This document shows positions 1 to 8,159 of a stretch of 64,000 bases of DNA, one piece after another (the stretch's first letter is position 1; each line of letters begins with the position of its first letter). The position numbers were made by a program, and so were the translations under genes. Source of the stretch: Desulfosporosinus lacus DSM 15449 (GTDB lineage: Bacteria > Bacillota > Desulfitobacteriia > Desulfitobacteriales > Desulfitobacteriaceae); assembly GCF_900129935.1 (NCBI RefSeq), contig NZ_FQXJ01000018.1, forward strand, positions 1 to 64,000. The letters run 5' to 3'. The notes under the pieces were generated by a model. That model ran no database searches. It saw only the letters and a list, made by a program, of their open reading frames with translations, and was not told the origin of the DNA.

Positions 1-84
1 TCAAATTTAATCGACACTACTAGAAGAAGACTCTGTGCAGTTTTGAGAGAACAGCGTTCGAAAGAATAGCAACCATCTCAGACA

Positions 85-200
85 TCTGGTGATCATGCCG
101 GAGGGGTTCCACCCGTTCCCATATCGAACACGGAAGTTAAGACCTCCAGGGCCAAGGATACTTGGAGCATAGCTCCTGGGAAAGTAGGTCATCGCCAGGT
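85..200 (+). rRNA. rrf: 5S ribosomal RNA
   Basis: Typical bacterial 5S sequence. The 5' end CTGGTG pairs with the 3' end CGCCAG, and the conserved blocks GGGGTTCCACCCGTTCCCAT, CGAACACGGAAGTTAAG and CTCCTGGGAAAGTAGGTC are all present in the expected order. The length of about 116 nt is normal. Bases 1-84 probably are the 23S-5S spacer of an rRNA operon that lies mostly outside the window. The exact ends may be off by one or two bases. Confidence 0.95.
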
Positions 201-210
201 AACAAGCGAG

Positions 211-240
211 AGACCATCTCATTCAGAGATGGTCTTTCTT
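211..240 (+). terminator. Rho-independent terminator of the rRNA operon
   Basis: A perfect 10-bp stem (AGACCATCTC at 211-220, GAGATGGTCT at 226-235) with a 5-nt loop is followed by TTCTTTAT. It sits ten bases after the 5S end. Confidence 0.85.
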
Positions 241-276
241 TATGTGTCATCCTTGCCACTTTATCTGGGGCGTCTT

Positions 277-300
277 AAATTCGTCGGCGCCGACGAATTT
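277..300. repeat. 24-bp perfect palindrome
   Basis: Uninterrupted palindrome with arms AAATTCGTCGGC and GCCGACGAATTT and no spacer. It lies between the rRNA terminator and the decayed 5S-like sequence. No function is evident. Confidence 0.6.
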
Positions 301-308
301 GGAGAGTC

Positions 309-552
309 GGGGTTCCACCAGTTCGGATCCACATTGCAGGAGTTTGCGTCACGAGTCGCAGTGTGGCGAAAAGCTCATTCCTTCGCCACGAAGTGTTCCT
401 TTGTGGTAGGTGGCTCGGCGATACTCATCCTATGCCGATTAGTATTCTTTGGGGATCGCGGCTTCGGCGAAACCCTCCACTGGAGGCTTTCGTCACAGGA
501 CACTATCGTGCCTTTCGTTTCAGGGCCAAGTATATACTTGGAGCATAGCGCC
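309..552 (+). pseudogene. Decayed, split 5S rRNA-like sequence
   Basis: Two blocks match the intact 5S at 85-200. Bases 309-319 (GGGGTTCCACC) match the 5' third. Bases 521-552 match the central region CAGGGCCAAG...ATACTTGGAGCATAGC, with a 3-nt insertion. In the real 5S these blocks are about 45 nt apart; here they are about 210 nt apart, so roughly 170 nt of unrelated sequence separates them. No protein-coding gene is supported in 241-871: the open frame at 229-621 has no ribosome binding site and overlaps this remnant. The stretch 621-871 is AT-rich and presumably carries the promoter of the next gene. Confidence 0.5.
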
Positions 553-871
553 GCTGCTGATATACAAGAACTGAAGAATAGCTTAGTAATTGCAAAAAGC
601 AGGACAACGGTATGGATGTAGGGTTAGAAATTGATTGACCTGTTCGAGAGTAACTGGTAATATTATACTGATATAGATTATTAAAACTTATAAGTGTTTT
701 GTTTACAGAAATCTATAATTAATTTATGCTTGGGATACGAGATTGGAAGTTGTATGCTTATCTGGTTTAGAGGAAACATAAATAATAGAATTTATATATT
801 AATTACGCAAATGAATCAGAAAGAGGTGGACTGGTATAGGGAAAAAAGCCTTGTAAAAGGAGGAAATTAGA

Positions 872-2968
872 ATGAAGGTTAAAAATGTAATGATTTCTAA
901 CCCATACACAGTCAGATCTGATCAAAGTCTTGCTGATGCAAGTAGGATTTATCTAGAACACGATGTTAATTGTGCACCTGTTGTGGGGGTAAATGATAGT
1001 ATCGTGGGGATTATTACGATTTCTAAGGTGTTGGGATGCTTTTTATCGGGTTCTTCCCCAACAGCAAAAGTAAATGAATTCATGGATGATCCGCCAGGTG
1101 TAGTTTCAGAAAATTCAGACTTTGAAGAATTGGCAAATACTTGCACTCAGGACATGGAACGCATGCTTGTTTTAGATCAAAACAAGAAACTAACGGGAAT
1201 TCTTTCCCGAGTGGAGCTAATTAATAAGGTTAACTTAGCTTGGGAAGAAACTAGAAATGAACTTAGAGTAGTGTTACAGTCAGTTAGTCATGCAATTATC
1301 GCTTTTGATAAAATCGGTTCAATATACCTTTTCAATAAAGGCGCAGAAATTCTCTTAGGGATTAGTAGTAAGGAAGCTTCTGAGCAGCGCTATGAAGGAG
1401 TTCTGCCTCAGTGGATATGGAAGGAAGTCATTGCGGACGGTCAGGCACGGTTTGGATTTAGATTAGAAGTTAACAATAAGAGGGTAATTGGAAATGCGAC
1501 CCCTATATACGTCAATGGGAACATAACAGGTACAGTTGTCGTTTTGCAAGATTTATCGGAAGTGGAAAACTTAACTTTAGAATTATCAAGGGTCAGGGAA
1601 TTAAAAGTTGAGTTGGATAATATTATAGAGTGTTCTTATGACGGAATGCTGGTAGTTAATACCGAAAGAGTAGTTCTAAGGGCCAATAAGAGCGCAATGC
1701 AGCTTTTTAATCTGATAGATTATAGCCAGAATTGTATATTAAGTGATATTGAATCCGAAGTTGCTAGTTGTTTGGATGAAATGGCTGTTAACATTATTCA
1801 GCAAAAGAAAACCCTTACCAAAGGTTACACCAAGTTTGATGGACAGGAGATTATGATTACTGGTAATCCGCGCTTTGCTCTAGATGGAAAGGTAATACAG
1901 GTCATATTTAATATGAGGGATATGACAGAATTGCAACGGCTTAAGTTTCAAGTAGAACAAGCGAAGGAAGAGAAATTGCGTTATTCAGTCGAGTTACTAG
2001 AGTTAAGGGGAAAGCTGCTAAAAGAAGATTTAATTACTAAGAGTCCTGAGATGGAGCCTGTTCTAGAGCTAATGGTACGTGTATCGCAAGTTGAATCGAC
2101 AGTTCTGATCACAGGAGAATCAGGGGTGGGTAAGGAAGTAGCCGCTAAGAGAATTCACAGACTAAGTCGAAAGGAAAATGGTCCGTTTATTACGATTAAC
2201 TGTGGAGCAATACCTGAAAATCTTATGGAATCTGAACTTTTCGGTTATGAAAAAGGATCCTTTACCGGAGCTGGTAAAGAGGGCAAAATAGGCTTAATGG
2301 AGGCTGCTAATGGTGGAAATATCTTCCTTGATGAGATCGGAGAACTTCCTTTAAATTTACAAGTTAAGCTTTTAAGAGTTATCCAAGAAAAAGTTATCTA
2401 TCGTATTGGCGGCATAAAACCTATAACCCTTGATGTACGCATTATCGCAGCTACCAATCGTAATCTGAAGGAAATGGTAAGGAAAAAAACCTTTCGAGAG
2501 GATTTATTCTATCGTTTGAATGTTGTACAAATTGAAATTCCACCATTACGCCAGCGTAGAGAAGATATTTTACCTTTGAGTCAGTATTTTCTAAGTAAAT
2601 ATTGTTCTAAATATAATAAACAAAAAAGAATTAGTCCACAAGTTTTTAAAATTTTCGAAAGCTATTATTGGCCAGGTAATATTCGTGAGTTGGAAAATGT
2701 TATAGAAAGAGCAGTCATTCTGAGTCAAGGGGATTCAATAGATGTTAACCACTTACCGGAAAACTTGTATGTTGTGCATAATGAACAGGCTGAGATTGAA
2801 GTTATAGTTAGAGGAATTACCTCATTAAACGATGGAGTTCAGTTGATGGAAAAGGAATTATTAAGAAAAGCACTTGGAACAGAGAAAAGCAGTAGAAAAA
2901 CAGCTCTACTTTTAGGGATAACTCATACTACTGTGTTGCGAAAAGCTAAACAATATGAGTTGCTATAA
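872..2968 (+). CDS. CBS-PAS sigma-54-dependent transcriptional activator
   Basis: A 698-residue enhancer-binding protein, likely activating the downstream sigma-54 promoter. In order: two CBS repeats (about 1-115), two PAS-like domains (about 130-230 and 245-355), a short coiled linker, an AAA+ domain (about 385-625) and a C-terminal Fis-type helix-turn-helix (about 655-698). Walker A is GESGVGKE (415-422), the sigma-54 contact loop is GSFTGA (462-467) in place of the usual GAFTGA, and Walker B is IFLDEIGE. There is no receiver domain, so input is probably a small ligand: CBS pairs often bind adenosyl compounds and PAS domains bind ligands or cofactors. The start has an AAAGGAGG box 8 bp upstream. 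It lies directly before the palindrome and -24/-12 promoter of the methyltransferase operon, which suggests it is the cognate regulator (inference). Confidence 0.9.
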   Translation: MKVKNVMISNPYTVRSDQSLADASRIYLEHDVNCAPVVGVNDSIVGIITISKVLGCFLSGSSPTAKVNEFMDDPPGVVSENSDFEELANTCTQDMERMLVLDQNKKLTGILSRVELINKVNLAWEETRNELRVVLQSVSHAIIAFDKIGSIYLFNKGAEILLGISSKEASEQRYEGVLPQWIWKEVIADGQARFGFRLEVNNKRVIGNATPIYVNGNITGTVVVLQDLSEVENLTLELSRVRELKVELDNIIECSYDGMLVVNTERVVLRANKSAMQLFNLIDYSQNCILSDIESEVASCLDEMAVNIIQQKKTLTKGYTKFDGQEIMITGNPRFALDGKVIQVIFNMRDMTELQRLKFQVEQAKEEKLRYSVELLELRGKLLKEDLITKSPEMEPVLELMVRVSQVESTVLITGESGVGKEVAAKRIHRLSRKENGPFITINCGAIPENLMESELFGYEKGSFTGAGKEGKIGLMEAANGGNIFLDEIGELPLNLQVKLLRVIQEKVIYRIGGIKPITLDVRIIAATNRNLKEMVRKKTFREDLFYRLNVVQIEIPPLRQRREDILPLSQYFLSKYCSKYNKQKRISPQVFKIFESYYWPGNIRELENVIERAVILSQGDSIDVNHLPENLYVVHNEQAEIEVIVRGITSLNDGVQLMEKELLRKALGTEKSSRKTALLLGITHTTVLRKAKQYELL

Positions 2969-2992
2969 ATAGTGGCACTGCGAAGTTCCGAT

Positions 2993-3010
2993 TGGAATTT
3001 TGGCGTTCCA
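2993..3010. promoter_or_regulatory. Putative upstream activator site for the sigma-54 activator
   Basis: Palindrome TGGAATTTTGGCGTTCCA, extended outward as CGAT...ATCG (2989-3014). It lies about 150 bp upstream of the -24 element, a usual distance for an enhancer-type site. It agrees at 15 of 18 positions with the palindrome at 19822-19839, upstream of another sigma-54 promoter. Confidence 0.7.
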
Positions 3011-3063
3011 ATCGAAGAAAAGGAGATTTTGGTCAATCCATAAAGCCATTTAAGATAAATAAA

Positions 3064-3100
3064 GGATGCGCGGAACATTAACGTTCCGCGCATCCTTTTA
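3064..3100 (+). terminator. Rho-independent terminator of the activator gene
   Basis: A 13-bp perfect stem (GGATGCGCGGAAC / GTTCCGCGCATCC) with a 6-nt loop is followed by TTTTATTT. It separates the regulator gene from the sigma-54 promoter. Confidence 0.88.
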
Positions 3101-3150
3101 TTTGTTATCAAATTTTCAGAAAAATCCATATTATCAGATCTTTTAACAGT

Positions 3151-3166
3151 TGGCATAAGTATTGCA
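3151..3166 (+). promoter_or_regulatory. Sigma-54 (-24/-12) promoter of the methyltransferase operon
   Basis: TGGCAT-AAGTA-TTGCA matches the sigma-54 consensus TGGCAC-N5-TTGCA, with the GG and GC dinucleotides 10 nt apart. It is 83 bp upstream of the first methyltransferase gene. Transcription should start near 3178. Confidence 0.85.
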
Positions 3167-3248
3167 TTTTATAATTGGAAACTGTTCTGTAATTTATCTA
3201 CTAATTTCCAATCGAGTAAATTTATTTAAAGAAGGGAGCTTATAAAAC

Positions 3249-4304
3249 ATGACCAATGAAATCCAGCACATTCGGGCTAGTGTCGGTTTTTATCCCAACT
3301 GGTGGCACAAGAATTATGGAATTGCTTATGGTAAAAAGTACTACTATGACCCGGATTACCGAGTTGAAACCCAAATGAAACAAATGAAATTACTACATGA
3401 GCGCTTTGGAGATATAGGGCTAGGCAACCCTGATCCCCAACCAAACCCTTTTGTCGATTACGGTATGGCCTTGGTCCCTGAATTATTCGGTGTTGAAACC
3501 AAGTTTTTTGATGATGCTTTGCCGTGGTCAATTCCAGCCAACATGTCCGAAGAACAAATCAATAGCCTAGTCGTACCAGACGTGTTGAACACTCATCCTA
3601 TGACTGAGATTATAAGACAAATGGATTATTTAGAGAAGAAATACGGACGGGTTACAGGAAACATCAATACTTGTGGAATTCAGAACTTAGCATTAAAACT
3701 GCGTGGTGATGATCTGTACACGGATTTCTATGTGAACTCAGATCTGGTACACAAGGTAATGAATATTTGCTTGGAAACTATTATTCCCTTAGCTAATTAT
3801 GTGAGAAGTCGTACCGGTACATTAGCATCTTCTGTTACCCCTATGGCTCCCCCAGAAATGTACATTACTCCGAACTGCACTACAGCGCAAATCTCCAATG
3901 AATCCTATGAGGAATTTATTTTGCCCTATGAAATGAAGCTTGCCAATGCATTACAACCTTTTGGTATTCACCATTGCGGGTCTGTTGATAATGTAGTGGA
4001 GGGGTACAGTAAAATCAAAAATATGCAATTTATTGAAGTGGGGCCCTTGACAGACCTGCGTAGGGTGAGAGAACTAATGCCTACTATTTTTATAAATGCT
4101 AGGATTTGTCCTGTCCGTATGCTTCAGTGTACAACTGAAGAAATTGAGCAAGATGTCAAACGTCTCGTTGACACGGGAGGTCCTTACGAGTTGTTATCTA
4201 TTGATGCGGTAGGGCTTGATTATGGAACGCCGGATGAGAACGTACGGACCATGCTAAATACCGCGAAAAACTACAGCGCAGAAAAGATCGCTGAGGGGAA
4301 ATAA
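3249..4304 (+). CDS. UroD-family corrinoid methyltransferase (MT1-like)
   Basis: A 351-residue member of the uroporphyrinogen decarboxylase superfamily, as used for methyl transfer to or from corrinoid proteins (MtaA/MtbA/MtvB/MtsA relatives). Candidate zinc ligands are His242 and Cys243 in FGIHHCGS and Cys287 in NARICP, which fits the H-x-C...C pattern of these enzymes more than a true decarboxylase. It opens a putative operon with a corrinoid protein, a pterin-dependent methyltransferase and a reactivase, so it most likely takes the methyl group from the growth substrate to Co(I) corrinoid. The substrate cannot be read from the sequence: phenyl methyl ethers and methylated sulfur compounds are both handled by relatives. 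The start follows GAAGGGAG by about 11 bp. Confidence 0.85.
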   Translation: MTNEIQHIRASVGFYPNWWHKNYGIAYGKKYYYDPDYRVETQMKQMKLLHERFGDIGLGNPDPQPNPFVDYGMALVPELFGVETKFFDDALPWSIPANMSEEQINSLVVPDVLNTHPMTEIIRQMDYLEKKYGRVTGNINTCGIQNLALKLRGDDLYTDFYVNSDLVHKVMNICLETIIPLANYVRSRTGTLASSVTPMAPPEMYITPNCTTAQISNESYEEFILPYEMKLANALQPFGIHHCGSVDNVVEGYSKIKNMQFIEVGPLTDLRRVRELMPTIFINARICPVRMLQCTTEEIEQDVKRLVDTGGPYELLSIDAVGLDYGTPDENVRTMLNTAKNYSAEKIAEGK

Positions 4305-4408
4305 TTCCTGGAACCAATTAGGAGCACTCATCCTTTACTATAAGCAGTGGTCATCGATTATAAACCCAGGTGGTTAAAACTAATTAAACATTTTGAATGG
4401 GGGGAAGC

Positions 4409-5050
4409 ATGATGGCAGTATTAGAAGACATCAAAAATTCAATTATTACTTACAAGCCTGCAAAGACAAAAGAGTTTTGCCAACAAGCTCTAGACGAAGG
4501 AATCGAGCCACAGTTAATTTTAAGTGAGGGTCTGATCGCTGGCATGGCGGTTATTGGTGAGAAATTCAAGTTAAATAAGATTTACGTACCGGAAGTATTA
4601 ATCGCCGCTAAATGTACTCATGCAGGACTAGATATTTTAAAACCTATTTTGGCTGCTGCAAAGGCTGTTTCGTTAGGCAAAGTGGTACTGGGAACAGTTA
4701 AGGATGACCTCCATGATATTGGCAAAAACCTTGTGGCTATGATGCTGGAGGGTGCAGGTTTTGAAGTTATTAATTTAGGCGTTAATATTGACCCGGAAAA
4801 ATTCATCGAGGCAATCAAAGAATATCAACCAGAAATTATTGCGATTTCGAGCCTGATAACTTCGACTTTGCCTAATGTAGAGGCGACCATTAAAGCAATC
4901 GTAGATGCGGGTCTTCGTGAGCAGGTTAAAATTATGATTGGTGGAGCACCGGTAACTGAAGAGTGGGTATTGCAAATTGGTGGAGATGGGTTTGGTAAAG
5001 ATGCCACTGCGGCAGTTGATGCAGCTAAGAAGTTAATTGGGGTTGCTTAA
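4409..5050 (+). CDS. Corrinoid (cobalamin-binding) methyl carrier protein
   Basis: A two-domain corrinoid protein of about 213 residues. It has an N-terminal helical cap (about 1-85) and a C-terminal B12-binding Rossmann domain (about 95-213). The cobalt-ligand motif D-x-H-x-x-G is seen as DLHDIG, followed by the GxV(I)xLG strand and a later GGAPVT loop. It would carry the methyl group between the UroD-type enzyme upstream and the methyl-THF transferase downstream. Adjacent ATGs at 4409 and 4412 follow a GGGGGGA box at 4399-4405. An earlier in-frame ATG at 4397 lacks a ribosome binding site, so I prefer 4409. It begins about 100 bp after the previous gene. Confidence 0.92.
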   Translation: MMAVLEDIKNSIITYKPAKTKEFCQQALDEGIEPQLILSEGLIAGMAVIGEKFKLNKIYVPEVLIAAKCTHAGLDILKPILAAAKAVSLGKVVLGTVKDDLHDIGKNLVAMMLEGAGFEVINLGVNIDPEKFIEAIKEYQPEIIAISSLITSTLPNVEATIKAIVDAGLREQVKIMIGGAPVTEEWVLQIGGDGFGKDATAAVDAAKKLIGVA

Positions 5051-5063
5051 AGGAGGAAAGAGA

Positions 5064-5924
5064 ATGTTTCATACCGAGGTTCGCAGCAAGAACGCAATAG
5101 TCACCATCGGTAGGGATTTGCCCGCAGTTATCATTGGTGAACGAATTAATCCCACAGGCAAAAAGAAATTTGGTCAGGCACTCTTGGCTAAAGATTTTGA
5201 GTATGTTAGACGCGAGGCGATAGCACAGGTTGAACAGGGTGCAGATATTCTGGACGTAAATGTAGGAGTAGCAGGTGTCGATGAGATCGCTATGTTACCA
5301 GAGGTCGTCAAAATAGTGTCTGAAACTGTTGATGTACCTCTATGTATAGACTCGTCTAATCCGATGGCTTTGGCAGCAGCGCTAAAAGTATACGAAGGTA
5401 AGGCCTTAGTTAACTCAGTAACGGGTGAGGAAAAATCCCTTGTGAGTGTTCTTCCGCTGATTAAGGAATATGGCGCAGCAGTTGTCGGCTTACTTATGGA
5501 TGATACCGGTATTCCCAATGATCCTGAAAAAAGATTGGCTATCGCATTCAAAATTGTCGAACGTGCTGAAAAGCTAGGCATTGAACGATCCAATATTATC
5601 ATTGATTGCTTGACTATGACAGTAAGTTCGGACCACAATGCAGCCACTGTTACCCTGAAAACCATTGAGAGGATTGTGGAGGAACTAGGTTCTAATATTA
5701 TTCTGGGGATTAGCAATGTTTCGTTTGGCTTACCTGATCGAAATAGTATTACTAGAACTATGATAGCTATGGCCTTAAAGGCGGGTTTGACCTGCATAAT
5801 TATGGATCCAACGGCAGAGGGTATGCGGCGAACAGTTAAAACTTCTGATCTTCTCTTGGGACGGGATGAGTGGTCTTTGAACTACTTGGCAGAATACCGA
5901 CAGTACTCTGAACCACAAGCCTAG
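5064..5924 (+). CDS. Methyltetrahydrofolate:corrinoid methyltransferase (MtvA/AcsE-like, MT2)
   Basis: A 286-residue pterin-binding TIM-barrel protein of the dihydropteroate synthase/MeTr superfamily. Recognisable parts are IIGERINPTGKK near the N terminus, the pterin-pocket strand ADILDVNVG, the PLCIDSS and ALVNSVTGE strands and a later NIILGISNVSFGLP stretch. All are shared with AcsE and the methionine synthase folate domain. It would pass the methyl group from the corrinoid protein to tetrahydrofolate, feeding the Wood-Ljungdahl methyl branch. The start is ATG 5064 behind AGGAGG (5051-5056), 13 bp after the corrinoid protein stop. The upstream in-frame start at 5037 overlaps that gene and has no ribosome binding site. 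Confidence 0.9.
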   Translation: MFHTEVRSKNAIVTIGRDLPAVIIGERINPTGKKKFGQALLAKDFEYVRREAIAQVEQGADILDVNVGVAGVDEIAMLPEVVKIVSETVDVPLCIDSSNPMALAAALKVYEGKALVNSVTGEEKSLVSVLPLIKEYGAAVVGLLMDDTGIPNDPEKRLAIAFKIVERAEKLGIERSNIIIDCLTMTVSSDHNAATVTLKTIERIVEELGSNIILGISNVSFGLPDRNSITRTMIAMALKAGLTCIIMDPTAEGMRRTVKTSDLLLGRDEWSLNYLAEYRQYSEPQA

Positions 5925-6005
5925 TTTTTATAGAAACCTTGCTTCTTGGGGAAACAAGGCCAATATAATTTAAATATTCTTATTGAGTAAGAGTGGGGAC
6001 GTACA

Positions 6006-6240
6006 ATGCATAAGGAGGAAATTATTGCATGTGAGGTTTTTAAGGAAGAATTTCTCAGGGTTTAAAAACACCTCCAGGGAACAGTATCTTTTTGCTTCAG
6101 GAATTGTATTGTACCCCTGAGTTACTAAAGCATGAAATACAAAAGCAGATAGATCTCCTTGCTCAACAAGGAGATCTAGACTGCATCTATTTAGGCTACG
6201 GTTTGTGTGGCAATGATGGTGTGGGGGTAAAGTCATGTTC
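6006..6240 (+). pseudogene. Truncated, frameshifted DUF1638-like gene
   Basis: An ATG behind AGTGGGGACGT reads MHKEEIIACEVFKEEFLRV and then hits a stop at 6063. In a different frame, 6098 onward encodes ELYCTPELLKHEIQKQID and then IYLGYGLCGNDGVGVKS, which resembles the N-terminal third of DUF1638 proteins (IACxxxxxEL, then the LH..P..L and GYGLCGN blocks). The remaining two thirds of such a protein are missing: the match ends at about 6232 and the RACE gene begins at 6278. DUF1638 genes are commonly found beside corrinoid methyltransferase operons, which fits its place. The second segment stays open into the RACE frame, giving a false long N-terminal extension. Confidence 0.6.
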
Positions 6241-6277
6241 ACCTGCAGAACCTAGTAAACCCATTGGAGGTGCGAAA

Positions 6278-8116
6278 ATGCAAAATTTTAAGATTAAATT
6301 TCTACCTCAAAATGTAGAAGTTTTGGTTCCAGCAGGTACCAGTGTGGTTGAAGCAGCAGACTTGGCGAGGGTCGGCATTGAGCCTACCCCTTGTGGACGG
6401 CGTGGAACCTGTGGTAAATGTATAATCCTTTGCCAGGATTATTCGAGAGTACCTACAATCATCGAAAAGGAAAAGATTATCAATACTAAGCTGGATCAGG
6501 GGTGGAGATTAGCCTGTCAAACGATTATTACCCAAGACATGGTTATCGAAGTACCATGTCAATCTACTGGAAGGTTAATTAAAGCCTTATTATCTCGGCC
6601 TAAAAGCTCCATAGAAATTCTACCTACGATTATTAAGTACTATCTTAAAGTCCCTCCACCAACGATGACGGATCAAAGGGCTGATTGGGATCGAGTTGAA
6701 GGTCTGCTGCCTGATCCTGATCTTCAAAAAGAGTTAGACTTGACCTTGTTAAGGAATTTGCCCGAATTAATGAGAAAAAACAACTTTGAAATTACTGTCG
6801 TGACCTACAGAGGGAAAGTGATTACAGTCGAGGCGGGAGACACAACAACTGTTGGTTATGGCTGTGCTATAGACATCGGGACAACAACGGTAATTTGTAG
6901 TTTGCATGATCTGTTTAATGGACAAGAAATCGCTGTTGCCTCAGCGTTCAATCCACAGCGAACCTACGGAGCCGATGTTCTTTCTCGGATCGATTTTTCT
7001 CGAGCGAACAATAATTTGGAAAAATTACAAAGTATAATTATCGATCAAGTTAATGACTTGATTGATGAAGTAATATCCCAAGCAGGGATTAATAGGTCGG
7101 ACATTTATTTACTCAGTGTCGTGGGAAATACAACGATGCAGCACTTGTTTCTGGGACTTCCTTCTCGTTATATTGCTACACCGCCCTTTGTCGGAACTCT
7201 TTATGCAGGGCTTAGCTTTGATTCCAGAGATTTAGGTATTCAAATTAATGACAGAGGTAAAGTAGCATTGTTACCTAATGTGGCGGGGTATGTTGGAGCT
7301 GATATTGTGGCAGGAGTATTGGCTACGGGCACCTACAAGCATGACGCTCCTTGCATCTTAATTGATGTGGGTACGAATGCTGAAATTGTTTTAGCAGCGC
7401 ATGGCTTATTATATGCTTGCTCAGCTGCTGCAGGACCCGCTTTTGAAGGAGCCAACATTTGTTATGGCATGAGAGCGGAAACGGGTGCAATCGATCGGGT
7501 ATGGATGGAGGACGGTAAGCCAAACTATAGTGTTATCGGACAGATTCCAGCACTGGGTTTATGCGGGTCGGGTTTAGTAGATGTAATTGCCGTATTGCTA
7601 AGTATTGGGCTTATCGATTTTAGCGGACGTCTTTTGACTCGTGATGAAGCAATCCCGATCGTGGGGGAAACATTGGCTGAAAGTTTAGTAGAAAACGAAG
7701 ATGGTGATGAATTTATCATAGTCAATAATGAATTTCAGAAAGTAAGTCTCACACAAAGGGATATTCGTCAAGTTCAGTTAGCTAAAGGTGCCATACTGGC
7801 TGGAATTCGAATTATGATCAAGGAAATGGGAATAAAGTTGGAAGATATTAAACTGTTTAATTTAGCAGGTTCCTTTGGCAATGTACTTAACAAAGTGAAT
7901 GCTCAAATAGTGGGTCTAATCCCGACTGGAATATCTTTAAGCAAAGTTGAATACGCAGGGAATTCGGCACATGTTGGAGCGCAAATCAATCTATTGCGTG
8001 CGGATACTGAAGAAATCGCGAATTCAGTCGCTAAAAATATTAAATATATTGAGCTTTCAGATCGAGCTGATTTTACGGAAGAGTTTACAAATGCAATGTT
8101 TTTTGGTGAGGAGTAA
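6278..8116 (+). CDS. Reductive activator of corrinoid enzymes (RACE, RamA-type ASKHA ATPase with 2Fe-2S domain)
   Basis: A 612-residue protein that re-reduces accidentally oxidised Co(II) corrinoid at the cost of ATP. The N-terminal plant-type ferredoxin domain has Cys39, Cys45 and Cys48 (PCGRRGTCGKC) and Cys80 for a [2Fe-2S] cluster. A linker follows, then an ASKHA-fold domain with the phosphate loop YGCAIDIGTTTV, a second glycine-rich block (ILIDVGTNAE) and an ALGLCGSGLVD stretch. Length and domain order are normal for the bacterial RACE family. I choose ATG 6278 because GGAGG precedes it by 7 bp. The open frame continues upstream to about 6092, but that part encodes a DUF1638 remnant. It completes the four-component methyl transfer system. 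Confidence 0.9.
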   Translation: MQNFKIKFLPQNVEVLVPAGTSVVEAADLARVGIEPTPCGRRGTCGKCIILCQDYSRVPTIIEKEKIINTKLDQGWRLACQTIITQDMVIEVPCQSTGRLIKALLSRPKSSIEILPTIIKYYLKVPPPTMTDQRADWDRVEGLLPDPDLQKELDLTLLRNLPELMRKNNFEITVVTYRGKVITVEAGDTTTVGYGCAIDIGTTTVICSLHDLFNGQEIAVASAFNPQRTYGADVLSRIDFSRANNNLEKLQSIIIDQVNDLIDEVISQAGINRSDIYLLSVVGNTTMQHLFLGLPSRYIATPPFVGTLYAGLSFDSRDLGIQINDRGKVALLPNVAGYVGADIVAGVLATGTYKHDAPCILIDVGTNAEIVLAAHGLLYACSAAAGPAFEGANICYGMRAETGAIDRVWMEDGKPNYSVIGQIPALGLCGSGLVDVIAVLLSIGLIDFSGRLLTRDEAIPIVGETLAESLVENEDGDEFIIVNNEFQKVSLTQRDIRQVQLAKGAILAGIRIMIKEMGIKLEDIKLFNLAGSFGNVLNKVNAQIVGLIPTGISLSKVEYAGNSAHVGAQINLLRADTEEIANSVAKNIKYIELSDRADFTEEFTNAMFFGEE

Positions 8117-8159
8117 CCGTAAACTATAGTTTGATTCGAGAGAGGGAGATGGGGATGGG

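Noticed and set aside
229-621. 130-residue open frame after the 5S terminator
   Set aside because: No ribosome binding site, the start lies inside the terminator stem, no recognisable protein features, and it overlaps the 5S-like remnant.
3173-3215. Possible second activator palindrome (TTGGAAA...TTTCCAATCGA) downstream of the sigma-54 promoter
   Set aside because: The arms are spaced much farther apart than in the 18-bp sites, and it lies downstream of the promoter; only the half-site TTCCAATCGA resembles the real one.
5174-5797. Long minus-strand open frame (207 codons) inside the methyl-THF methyltransferase gene
   Set aside because: It is the antisense shadow of a well-supported gene, with low-complexity Ser/Thr-rich composition and no ribosome binding site.
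6092-6277. N-terminal extension of the RACE gene
   Set aside because: It encodes part of a DUF1638 remnant; a good ribosome binding site and the normal ferredoxin-domain N terminus mark ATG 6278 as the start.
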